Positions 1 through 5,756 of a DNA stretch of 7,474 nucleotides are shown here, one piece after another. Below the pieces are notes generated by a model. The model did no database searches and was not told where the DNA came from. It worked only from the letters and a program-made list of their open reading frames with translations. This stretch comes from Pseudomonadota bacterium (GTDB taxonomy: Bacteria > Pseudomonadota > Alphaproteobacteria > Caulobacterales > Caulobacteraceae). The position numbers and the translations under genes were made by a program. Position 1 is the first letter of the stretch, and each line of letters begins with the position of its first letter. The stretch is from positions 1 through 7,474 of the forward strand of contig JAEXKM010000204.1 in assembly GCA_023445705.1 (NCBI GenBank), in the 5' to 3' direction.

Positions 1-230
1 ATCTTCTTCTGGTCCTTGCCGGGAACCGCGGCGTCGACATCGAAGCCCGCCTCGGGATCCTGCGATCGGTCGACGACCATGCCGGCCACCTGCGAGGGCA
101 CGTCGGGCGCCAGGTCCTGGGGCAGTCGGCGCAAGCCCGACTGGCCGGCCACGAGGCGGGCCCAGGCAGCTTCGGTTCCCGTTCCCAGGGGCGAAACCAC
201 GCCCTGGCCGGTCACGACGATTCTACGCAT
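1..230 (-). CDS. fabF: Beta-ketoacyl-ACP synthase II (FabF-like), N-terminal part only
   Basis: This is the 5' end of a gene that runs off the left edge of the window. The visible 76 residues open with RRIVVTGQGVVSPLG, followed by a W..L..G.SGLR stretch and a GKDQKK segment. That order is typical of the N-terminus of type II beta-ketoacyl-ACP synthases, the cytosolic condensing enzymes that elongate acyl-ACP with malonyl-ACP. The catalytic Cys-His-His residues lie outside the window, so activity cannot be judged. The ATG at 228-230 is preceded by a good ribosome binding site (GAGGTGAG, read on the minus strand). No acyl carrier protein gene is found just upstream, where acpP often precedes fabF, so this could be a secondary FabF paralogue. 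The family call is firm; FabF rather than FabB or a specialised paralogue is an inference. Confidence 0.88.
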   Translation of the reverse strand, partial: MRRIVVTGQGVVSPLGTGTEAAWARLVAGQSGLRRLPQDLAPDVPSQVAGMVVDRSQDPEAGFDVDAAVPGKDQKK

Positions 231-411
231 CTCACTCACCTCTCAGCTCTGTCGTCCTCAAAGGTCGTCGCTCAGCGCCGTCGCCGCAAGGCGCCGCCTG
301 CGCATTCGGCCCAGGTCGCCCCCATGACGCTGGGGCAGGTCTGGCGCCGACCGGCCGCCTCAGGGATAACAGAGGCAAGGCTGGTGGAAACCGGCGATAT
401 GGGGTGAACGC

Positions 412-993
412 ATGGAACTGATCCTGATCCGTCATGGCCTGCCGGTGCGCCGGGACGACAGCGCCGATCCCGATCTGTCGGCGGAGGGGCATGATCAGTC
501 GCGCAAGGTCGCGGCCTGGCTGGCGCATGAGGGCGCTGACGCCGTGTGGTCCAGCCCGATGCGCCGCGCGGTGCAGACGGCCCAGCCGTTCGCCGATCAT
601 CTCGGCCACCAGATCAGCCTGCATGAAGGGGTCGCCGAGTTCGACCGAGACTCCGGCGCCTACATCCCCATGGAGGTGCTCAAGCGCGAGAACTATGAGG
701 CCTGGCTGGCCATGGCCACCGGGGACCACGGGGTGGATATCGAGGCGTTCAGCGCCGCCGTCGTCGGCGCGCTGGAAGAGATGGTCGCCGCCCATCCGGG
801 CCAGCGGGTGGCGGTGTTCTGCCACGGCGGAGTGATCAATGTCTGGACGGCCCATGTCCTGGGCATGACGCCGCGGCTGTTCTTCGAGCCGGGCTATACC
901 AGCGTGCACCGCTACATGTGCGCCCGGGGCGGACAGCGGAATGTCGTGGCCCTGAACGAGCGCGCTCATCTTCGGGAAATGACCCCCGCTTGA
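412..993 (+). CDS. Histidine phosphatase superfamily protein (phosphoglycerate mutase-like)
   Basis: A 193-residue cytosolic protein of the histidine phosphatase superfamily, which transfers phosphate through a phospho-histidine intermediate. The signature is visible: R7-H8-G9 at the very N-terminus supplies the nucleophilic His8. SSPMRRAVQTA (residues 47-57) supplies the second phosphate-binding Arg, E76 in the HEGVAEFD stretch is the likely acid/base residue, and CHGG (137-140) holds the second catalytic His138. All core residues look present, so it should be an active phosphatase or mutase. The substrate cannot be told: related small proteins act on sugar phosphates, alpha-ribazole phosphate or phosphoproteins. 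No leader or membrane segment is seen. The ATG at 412 follows a GGGGTGA-type ribosome site and gives the right spacing to the RHG motif. It diverges from fabF and lies 53 bp upstream of the SpoIIAA-like gene, with which it may be co-transcribed. Confidence 0.9.
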   Translation: MELILIRHGLPVRRDDSADPDLSAEGHDQSRKVAAWLAHEGADAVWSSPMRRAVQTAQPFADHLGHQISLHEGVAEFDRDSGAYIPMEVLKRENYEAWLAMATGDHGVDIEAFSAAVVGALEEMVAAHPGQRVAVFCHGGVINVWTAHVLGMTPRLFFEPGYTSVHRYMCARGGQRNVVALNERAHLREMTPA

Positions 994-1046
994 GCCGCGG
1001 CCCATCTGGGCGCTCCATGCGTTGCTTGCGCTGAAGGAGCACGGAC

Positions 1047-1409
1047 ATGCTGGACATCAAGACCGACGAGGCGGCGGGCTATATCGAGCTGACGGTGGAC
1101 GGCGCGGTCGACCGCGCCGGGTACGAGGCCGCCGTGCAGGCGATCGACCGCCTGCTCAAGACCCATAAGAAGATCAACGCCGTCGAAGTCGTGCGCAGCT
1201 TCGCCGGCATGGAGCCGAGCCTCTGGTGGCGCGACCTGAACTACAGCTTCTCGCGGTTGGACGCCTTCGGCCGTTGTGCGGTGGTCACGGACAACGGCTG
1301 GATCGGGCCGATGGCGCGGTTCTTCGCGGCGTTCCTGTCGGTCGAGCTACGGACTTTCGACGTCAAGGACCTTGAGGCGGCGCGGGCCTGGGCGAAGGGC
1401 GGCGCCTAA
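1047..1409 (+). CDS. SpoIIAA-like / STAS-SEC14-like small protein
   Basis: A 120-residue soluble protein resembling the SpoIIAA-like family (Pfam PF11964 type), whose fold is related to STAS and CRAL-TRIO/SEC14 domains. Supporting features are an N-terminal beta hairpin (DIKTDEAAGYIELTVDGAV), a helix over residues 24-40, the central WWRDL (60-64), the strand AVVTDNGWI (78-86) and the C-terminal pattern ELRTFDVKDLEAARAWA (100-116). The biochemical role of the family is not established; small-ligand or lipid binding, or a part in stress responses, is only suggested by the fold. The ATG at 1047 has a strong ribosome site, GAAGGAGC at 1033-1040. The stop codon overlaps that of the convergent LytTR gene by 4 bp. 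It may share a transcript with the phosphatase gene 53 bp upstream. Confidence 0.8.
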   Translation: MLDIKTDEAAGYIELTVDGAVDRAGYEAAVQAIDRLLKTHKKINAVEVVRSFAGMEPSLWWRDLNYSFSRLDAFGRCAVVTDNGWIGPMARFFAAFLSVELRTFDVKDLEAARAWAKGGA

Positions 1410-2218
1410 CCGTCCCGCAGGCGGGCCAGGGCGGCGGGGAAACGGCGCGACAGCGGCGCCTCGACGGCGCCGAGGGCGACGGTGTAGTCGCCCGAGCCCT
1501 CGGGCCGCAGCTCGGTCACGCGCGCGGCGTTGACCAGCCAGGAGCGGTGGGTGCGCACGAATCCCAGGGGCGCGAGCTGGGACTCCAGGGCGGTCAGCGA
1601 CGAGCGCATCAGCGGCTTGCGGCCGTCGGTCAGTACGAACTCCGCATAGTTGCCGGCGGAAGCGACGGCGAGGATGTCGGCCACCGGGGTGCGCAGGACC
1701 CGTGCGCCGTCGCGGATGTCGAACATCGCCGGCGCGGCGGCGGCCGTTGGCTCCTGTGCGGGCTGAGGGCCATAGAGCCGGGCCAGGCCCCAGAAGCCCG
1801 CCGTGCCGATAAAATAGCCGATGGCGTCCTTGCGCAGTTCGTAGACGAAGCGTTCGGCCAGATCGAAGTCGAAGGGGATGTCCAACCAGCCGAAGACCAG
1901 CGCGCGGAGGAGATAGAACGAAACGATGTGAGCGGTCGCAAAGGCCAGCAGGCCCGCGGCCTGGACCGCCAGCATTCGCCAGATCGGCCGGCTCTCAGGC
2001 GGGGCGATGCGGAAGGCGATCCAGCCGATCCACATGAAGGCGATCGCGGTGACGGCGCTGGTGTATTGCTCCACCGCCGGAACGATCCAGGGCTCTCCGG
2101 GCCGATCCTGGAAGGCGGTCAGCATGTTGACCGTGTTCAGCGCCAGCACGGTCACGGCGAACAAGGGGACCGCGCGCCAGAAGACGCCTCTCGTCCCGGA
2201 TCTTTCGCCGCTCGTCAC
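1406..2218 (-). CDS. Membrane-anchored LytTR-family transcriptional regulator
   Basis: A protein of about 270 residues with four predicted membrane helices (about 12-33, 53-71, 82-104 and 129-148), a linker rich in Ala/Pro, and a C-terminal LytTR DNA-binding domain (about 166-268). LytTR hallmarks are ILAVASAGNYAEF (182-194), MRSSLTALESQL (204-215), FVRTHRSWLVNAARV (220-234, with the typical R.HRS..VN core) and PLSRRFPAAL (255-264). There is no receiver or kinase domain, so it is not a classical response regulator. It looks like a one-component regulator that senses something in or near the membrane through its N-terminus. I chose the GTG at 2218 because AGGTGG lies 10 nt upstream. A GTG at 2239 would add seven residues but has no clear ribosome site. 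It is divergent from the acyltransferase gene, the most likely target besides itself. Signal and target are inferences; the domain call is firm. Confidence 0.9.
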   Translation of the reverse strand: MTSGERSGTRGVFWRAVPLFAVTVLALNTVNMLTAFQDRPGEPWIVPAVEQYTSAVTAIAFMWIGWIAFRIAPPESRPIWRMLAVQAAGLLAFATAHIVSFYLLRALVFGWLDIPFDFDLAERFVYELRKDAIGYFIGTAGFWGLARLYGPQPAQEPTAAAAPAMFDIRDGARVLRTPVADILAVASAGNYAEFVLTDGRKPLMRSSLTALESQLAPLGFVRTHRSWLVNAARVTELRPEGSGDYTVALGAVEAPLSRRFPAALARLRDG

Positions 2219-2228
2219 GCCTGGAATT

Positions 2229-2234
2229 CCACCT
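2229..2234 (-). promoter_or_regulatory. Ribosome binding site deciding the LytTR start
   Basis: AGGTGG on the minus strand, 10 nt before the GTG at 2218. The alternative GTG at 2239 is preceded by a pyrimidine-rich CCCCTCCG stretch without a Shine-Dalgarno match. Confidence 0.5.
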
Positions 2235-2235
2235 G

Positions 2236-2308
2236 TCACCGGAGGGGCGCCGTACGCCCCGGCGGACTTTCACCGCTTCGGCGCCCTGGGCCAAGTCCGG
2301 ACGTCACC
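2236..2308. promoter_or_regulatory. Candidate operator: 34-bp spaced direct repeats in the divergent region
   Basis: TCACC occurs at 2236, 2270 and 2304, each exactly 34 bp apart. In the first two copies the match extends to TCACCG-N4-GGCGCC (2236-2251 and 2270-2285). The same stretch holds a perfect 6-bp inverted repeat GGGGCG/CGCCCC (2244-2249 and 2255-2260) and a 7-bp inverted repeat CGGACTT/AAGTCCG (2263-2269 and 2293-2299). It lies between the divergent LytTR regulator and the acyltransferase, where an operator is expected. LytTR proteins typically bind direct repeats, but the usual spacing is about two helical turns, so the match to that family is not close. I could not identify -35/-10 elements with confidence. 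Confidence 0.35.
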
Positions 2309-2316
2309 TGCGTCCC

Positions 2317-2321
2317 GGAGG
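2317..2321 (+). promoter_or_regulatory. Ribosome binding site deciding the acyltransferase start
   Basis: GGAGG, six nt before the ATG at 2328. It fixes the start at that ATG although the reading frame stays open upstream to 2007, inside the oppositely oriented LytTR gene. Confidence 0.75.
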
Positions 2322-2327
2322 CCGCCC

Positions 2328-3515
2328 ATGTCCAACCTCGAAACCGTCACCGCCAAGTCCGAGCGGCGCCCTGATCTGGACTGGATCCGGGTCGGCGCGT
2401 TCTTCCTGCTGATCCTCTACCACGTCGGCATGTTCTACGTGCCCTGGGGCTTTCACGTGAAGTCGCCCCATCCGGTCGCCTGGCTGGAGCCGGTGATGCT
2501 GATCACCAATCCCTGGCGGCTGACCTTGCTGTTCCTCGTTTCGGGCGCGGCGACCCGGTTCATGTCCGACAAGCTGGGCGCTGGCGCCTTGGCCAAGGCG
2601 CGGACAGCGCGGCTGCTGCCCCCGCTGGTGTTCGCGATCCTGGTGATCGTGCCGCCCCAGACCTATTACGAGATCGTCGAGAAGCTCGGCTATTCGGGAA
2701 GCGTGATCGACTTCTACCGGAAGTACGTGACGGCCTCGGGCCACTGGCGGCCGGACGGGGCGCCGCTGATCACTCCGACCTACAATCACATGTGGTTCGT
2801 CGCCTACCTCTTCATCTACAGCCTGCTGCTCGCGGCGGTGCTGCCGCTGCTGCGAGGCCGGCTTCCGGCGCTGGAGCGCGGCATGGACCGGATGCTGGGC
2901 GGCTGGGGGCTGCTGGTTCTCCCCATCGCGGCGCTGGCCGGACTGCGACTGTGGCTGGAGCCGCTGTTTCCGATCACCCACGCCCTGGTCGATGACTGGT
3001 ACAACCACGCGCTCTCGCTGAGCGCCTTTCTGTTCGGCTTTCTCACCGCCAAGTCGGAGAGCATCAGAGCCGGCTTCATCCGCCTGCGCTGGCCCGCCTT
3101 GGCGTTGGCGGTCGGCGGCTATCTCGCCTTCGTGTGGGCGGATCTGCCGCCGGTGGTTGGCCAGATCGCCTATGCGGTGGATCAGTGGGCGGCGATCGCC
3201 GCGGTCCTGGGGTTCGGCGCCAGGCATCTGACCCGCGGCGGGCCGGTGCTGACCTATCTGACCCTGGGCGTCTTCCCGTTCTACATCGTCCACCAGACCT
3301 TCATCGTGGTGGCCGGGCACCATCTGGCGAAGCTCGGCCTGCCGCAGGGGCTGGAGGCGCTGCTGCTGGTCGCCGGGACGTTCGCCACCTGCTTCGCCAC
3401 CTATGAGATCGTGCGGCGGGTGAACTGGCTGAGGCCGCTCTTCGGCCTCAAGCCGGAGCCTCGGCCGGCGGCGGTACGCGCGGAGATTGCGCGGGGAGGA
3501 GCTTCAGGACAATGA
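2328..3515 (+). CDS. Acyltransferase-3 family integral membrane protein (OpgC/MdoC-like layout)
   Basis: A 395-residue multi-pass inner-membrane protein of the acyltransferase-3 type (PF01757), which moves acyl groups (acetyl, succinyl and similar) onto envelope glycans or lipids. Family marks in order are LDWIRVGAFFLLILYHVG (17-34, with D18, R21 and His32), LLFLVSGAATRFM (67-79), HMWFVAYLFIY (154-164) and, near the C-terminus, FPFYIVHQTFIV (316-327, with His322). About ten hydrophobic helices can be seen, as the family requires. The early LD..R..., the LFLVSG and the H.WF motifs resemble the OpgC/MdoC branch that succinylates periplasmic glucans, but no opgG/opgH genes are nearby, so the substrate is unknown. 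It starts at the ATG preceded by GGAGG. It is divergent from the membrane LytTR gene, which probably regulates it. The C-terminal tail after residue 370 is polar and probably cytosolic. Confidence 0.88.
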   Translation: MSNLETVTAKSERRPDLDWIRVGAFFLLILYHVGMFYVPWGFHVKSPHPVAWLEPVMLITNPWRLTLLFLVSGAATRFMSDKLGAGALAKARTARLLPPLVFAILVIVPPQTYYEIVEKLGYSGSVIDFYRKYVTASGHWRPDGAPLITPTYNHMWFVAYLFIYSLLLAAVLPLLRGRLPALERGMDRMLGGWGLLVLPIAALAGLRLWLEPLFPITHALVDDWYNHALSLSAFLFGFLTAKSESIRAGFIRLRWPALALAVGGYLAFVWADLPPVVGQIAYAVDQWAAIAAVLGFGARHLTRGGPVLTYLTLGVFPFYIVHQTFIVVAGHHLAKLGLPQGLEALLLVAGTFATCFATYEIVRRVNWLRPLFGLKPEPRPAAVRAEIARGGASGQ

Positions 3516-3562
3516 TGCCCGGCCAGCACTGAGACCTGGCGGCCCCTGGGGAGCATTCTCAC

Positions 3563-4252
3563 GTGACCACCCTTCGCAATCGCTTCGCGCGCGTAGCCTT
3601 GATCGTGCTCGCGCCCATGCTGATCGCCGGCTGCGGGATCAACACCATCCCGACCAAGGACGAGCGCGCCAAGGCCGCCTGGGCCGAGGTCCAGAACCAG
3701 TATCAGCGTCGCGCCGACCTGATCCCGAATCTGGTCGAGACGGTGAAGGGCTACGCCACCCAGGAACGGGAGGTGCTGACCCAGGTGACCGAGGCCCGCG
3801 CCGCGGCGACCCAGGTGAAGGTCGACGCCTCGACCATCACCGACCCGGCGGCGTTCCAACGCTTCGCCCAGGCCCAGGACCAACTGAGCGGCGTCCTTGG
3901 CCGCCTGATGATGATCCAGGAGCGCTATCCCGACCTGAAGTCGAACCAGAACTTCCTGGCCCTGCAGAGCCAGCTCGAAGGAACCGAGAACCGCATCGCG
4001 ATCGCGCGGCGCGACTACAACGCCGCCGTCCAGGACTACAACACCGAGATCCGGACCTTCCCCGGCGCGCTCTGGGCCGGCACGGTCCACCGGTGGGCCA
4101 AGCCGATGCAGACCTTCCAGGCTAGTGCGGCGGCGCAGACGGCGCCCAGCGTGAACTTCGGCGGTTCGGCCCCGGCGGCGCCCTCGGTCAACATGCAGAC
4201 GGCCCCTGCGCCTGCTCCGGCCCCTGCTCCGGCGGCGGCGAACAGCCAATGA
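3563..4252 (+). CDS. lemA: LemA family lipoprotein
   Basis: A 229-residue LemA-family protein. The N-terminus has basic residues, a hydrophobic stretch and a lipobox, I-A-G-C with Cys24, so it should be exported and lipid-anchored. The LemA core spans about 35-185 and includes NQYQRRADLIPNLVETVKGY (45-64) and, later, LEGTENRIAIARRDYNAAV (138-156), then DYNTEIRTFPG. It is mostly helical. The tail after 186 is low complexity and ends in alternating Ala-Pro (214-224). The molecular role of LemA proteins is not settled; an envelope role is generally assumed. Translation starts at GTG 3563, with GGGGAG nine nt upstream. It leads an operon with two TPM-domain genes and overlaps the next by 4 bp (ATGA). 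That pairing is common for lemA and suggests the products act together. Confidence 0.93.
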   Translation: MTTLRNRFARVALIVLAPMLIAGCGINTIPTKDERAKAAWAEVQNQYQRRADLIPNLVETVKGYATQEREVLTQVTEARAAATQVKVDASTITDPAAFQRFAQAQDQLSGVLGRLMMIQERYPDLKSNQNFLALQSQLEGTENRIAIARRDYNAAVQDYNTEIRTFPGALWAGTVHRWAKPMQTFQASAAAQTAPSVNFGGSAPAAPSVNMQTAPAPAPAPAPAAANSQ

Positions 4253-5061
4253 TGTTGCGTGCAGGGCCGCGGGGCGTCTTCAGCCTGGCGGCCCTGGTCC
4301 TGGCCTTCAGCTTTTCGGTCGCGTTCGCCGCGCCCAAGTTCCCGGCGCTCACCGGGAGGGTCGTCGACGACGCCAACATCCTCTCGCCCCAGGCCGAGGC
4401 CGAGCTGACCACCGAGCTCGCCAATCTGGAGGCGCAGACCGGTCGCCAGTTGGTGGTCGCGACCCTGCCGGACCTGCAGGGCTACGAGATCGAGGACTAC
4501 GGCTACCAGCTGCTGCGCACCTGGGGCATCGGCGACAAGGACCGTGACGACGGCGTGGTTCTGATCGTCGCGCCGGCCGAGCGAAAGGTCCGGATCGAGG
4601 TCGGCTATGGCCTGGAGCCGGTGCTGACCGACGCCCTTTCGAGCCTGATCATCAACCAGCGGATCATCCCGCCCTTCAAGGAGGGCCGGATGGAGCAGGG
4701 CGTGGTCGACGGGACCCACGCCATCGTGCAGCAGCTCTCGCTGCCCGACGGCGAGGCCCGCGCTGCGGCGGCGGCCAGCGCCAAGCAGCAGACCGAGGAG
4801 AGCGGCGGGATCGGTCCGGCGACCATACTGGTCATCTTCATCGTCTTCTGGCTGCTCAGCGGCGTGCTGGGCGGCTTTGGCCGGCGCGGACGTCGAGGGA
4901 GTCTGTGGTGGCTGCCCTTGATCCTGAGCGGTGGTGGCGGCGGCGGCGGTCGCTGGGGCGGCGGAGGATTTGGCGGCGGCGGCGGCGGCGGCTTCGGAGG
5001 CGGCGGCTTCAGCGGCGGCGGCGGTTCGGGCGGCGGCGGCGGCGCCTCGGGGAGTTGGTAG
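4249..5061 (+). CDS. TPM-domain (YgcG-type) exported protein with membrane anchor and Gly-rich tail
   Basis: A 270-residue protein with a signal peptide (residues 1-27, cleavage likely after AFA), a TPM domain (PF04536, about 35-165), a membrane helix (about 191-210), a short Arg-rich stretch (RRGRRG, 212-217) and a tail composed mainly of glycine (228-270). TPM features are VVDDANILS (38-46), GIGDKDRDDGVVLIVA (93-108), EVGYGLEP (117-124) and FKEGRMEQGV (143-152). Plant relatives of this domain (TLP18.3) show weak phosphatase activity and act in photosystem II repair; the bacterial role is unproven. The TPM domain should lie outside the cytosol, with the basic stretch and tail inside. The start ATG at 4249 overlaps the lemA stop (ATGA), indicating translational coupling; an ATG at 4252 is an alternative. 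The next gene starts two bp after its stop. Confidence 0.92.
   Translation: MMLRAGPRGVFSLAALVLAFSFSVAFAAPKFPALTGRVVDDANILSPQAEAELTTELANLEAQTGRQLVVATLPDLQGYEIEDYGYQLLRTWGIGDKDRDDGVVLIVAPAERKVRIEVGYGLEPVLTDALSSLIINQRIIPPFKEGRMEQGVVDGTHAIVQQLSLPDGEARAAAAASAKQQTEESGGIGPATILVIFIVFWLLSGVLGGFGRRGRRGSLWWLPLILSGGGGGGGRWGGGGFGGGGGGGFGGGGFSGGGGSGGGGGASGSW
4926..5049. repeat. GGC-type low-complexity repeat encoding the glycine tail
   Basis: A run of GGC/GGT/GGA glycine codons interrupted by Phe, Ser, Arg and Trp codons. It encodes glycine blocks of 7, 4, 7, 4, 4 and 5 residues. Glycine-rich C-termini are common in TPM proteins of this type, so the repeat belongs to the gene. It is a likely place for slippage between strains. 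Confidence 0.7.
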
Positions 5062-5063
5062 GC

Positions 5064-5756
5064 ATGCTCGATGACACGGACCGCGCGCGGATCGAGCAGG
5101 CCATCAAGGCCGCCGAGACCCGCACGACGGGCGAGATTTACTGCGTGGTGGCCGGGGAATCCTCGGACTACCGCGAGGTGCCGATCGCCTGGGGCGCCAT
5201 CGCGGCCTTGCTGGGCCCGGCGATCCTGCTGGCGGCGGGCATCCACGTCACCGCACCCGACGCCCTGAGCGGCGGCTGGAGCGCGGCGCAGATGAGTTCG
5301 GCGGCCGAGGCGACGGCGCGGGCCGCGCTCACCGGCGCGATCCTTCTGCAGGGCGTGCTGTTCGTCCTTGTGGCGATCCTGGTGGCCATCCCGCCCATCC
5401 GCCGCTTCATGACCCCGCGAGGGCTCAAGCGCGAACGGGTGCGCCGCCGGGCGCATGAGCAGTTCCTCGCCAAGAACCTGCAGGCGACGCGGGAGCGGAC
5501 CGGGGTGCTGATCTACGTCTCGGCCAGTGAGCACATGGCCGAGCTGATCGCCGACGAGGGCATCGCAGCCAAGGTGGAGCAGGGCGCCTGGGAAGAGGCC
5601 ATGAAGCGCCTGATGGACGGTTTCCGCAGGGAGCGTCCCGCCGACGGCTTCGAGGAGGCGATCGGCCTCTGCGGCGACATCCTCGCCGAGCATTTCCCGC
5701 CGCGCGAGGGCGACAATCCCAACGAGCTTTCGGACTCGGTGGTGATCCTGGCCTAG
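5064..5756 (+). CDS. Second TPM-like membrane protein, domain split by a membrane hairpin
   Basis: A 230-residue protein without a signal peptide. Residues 4-30 (helix then TTGEIYCVVA) look like the first helix and strand of a TPM fold. Two membrane helices follow at about 41-61 and 88-112, joined by a short loop containing Gly and Ser. After a basic stretch (119-129), the rest of a TPM-like fold continues: RTGVLIYVSASEHMAELIAD (145-164) and FEEAIGLCGDILAEHFP (196-212). The usual G.G/DG and VGYGLE motifs of the first TPM protein are weakened or missing, so binding of metal or phosphate may be lost. The soluble parts are likely cytosolic, so the two TPM proteins may face opposite sides of the membrane. 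The ATG at 5064 is two bp after the preceding stop, with GGGGAG at 5049-5053 upstream. It shares the lemA operon. The TPM assignment is by pattern and context. Confidence 0.82.
   Translation: MLDDTDRARIEQAIKAAETRTTGEIYCVVAGESSDYREVPIAWGAIAALLGPAILLAAGIHVTAPDALSGGWSAAQMSSAAEATARAALTGAILLQGVLFVLVAILVAIPPIRRFMTPRGLKRERVRRRAHEQFLAKNLQATRERTGVLIYVSASEHMAELIADEGIAAKVEQGAWEEAMKRLMDGFRRERPADGFEEAIGLCGDILAEHFPPREGDNPNELSDSVVILA

Noticed and set aside
362..372. AGGGATAACAG, matching part of a homing-endonuclease (I-SceI) site and a conserved 23S rRNA string
   Set aside because: Only 11 bases match and nothing nearby resembles rRNA or an intron. The flanking GCCTC/GAGGC arms form only a 5-bp stem with a 10-nt loop.
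231..411. Search for promoters or a small acpP gene between fabF and the phosphatase
   Set aside because: No acyl carrier protein frame is present. The best minus-strand promoter-like match (TTTCCA, 16 nt, TATCCC) fits the consensus poorly.
232..1005. Open frame of 257 codons on the minus strand
   Set aside because: It lies opposite the histidine phosphatase gene, which has all catalytic motifs. The translation is His/Arg/Gly-rich without a recognisable domain, as expected for a shadow frame in GC-rich DNA.
1012..1040. GCTCC/GGAGC pairing that could hide the ribosome site of the SpoIIAA-like gene
   Set aside because: The stem is five base pairs with a 19-nt loop and no extension, so it is too weak to support a regulatory claim.
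2007..2327. Upstream extension of the acyltransferase frame by 107 codons
   Set aside because: It lies antisense to the LytTR gene and lacks family similarity. The ATG at 2328 has GGAGG at ideal spacing and gives the normal family N-terminus.
3522..3540. GCCAG/CTGGC hairpin between the acyltransferase and lemA
   Set aside because: A 5-bp stem with a 9-nt loop and no T-run does not make a convincing terminator.
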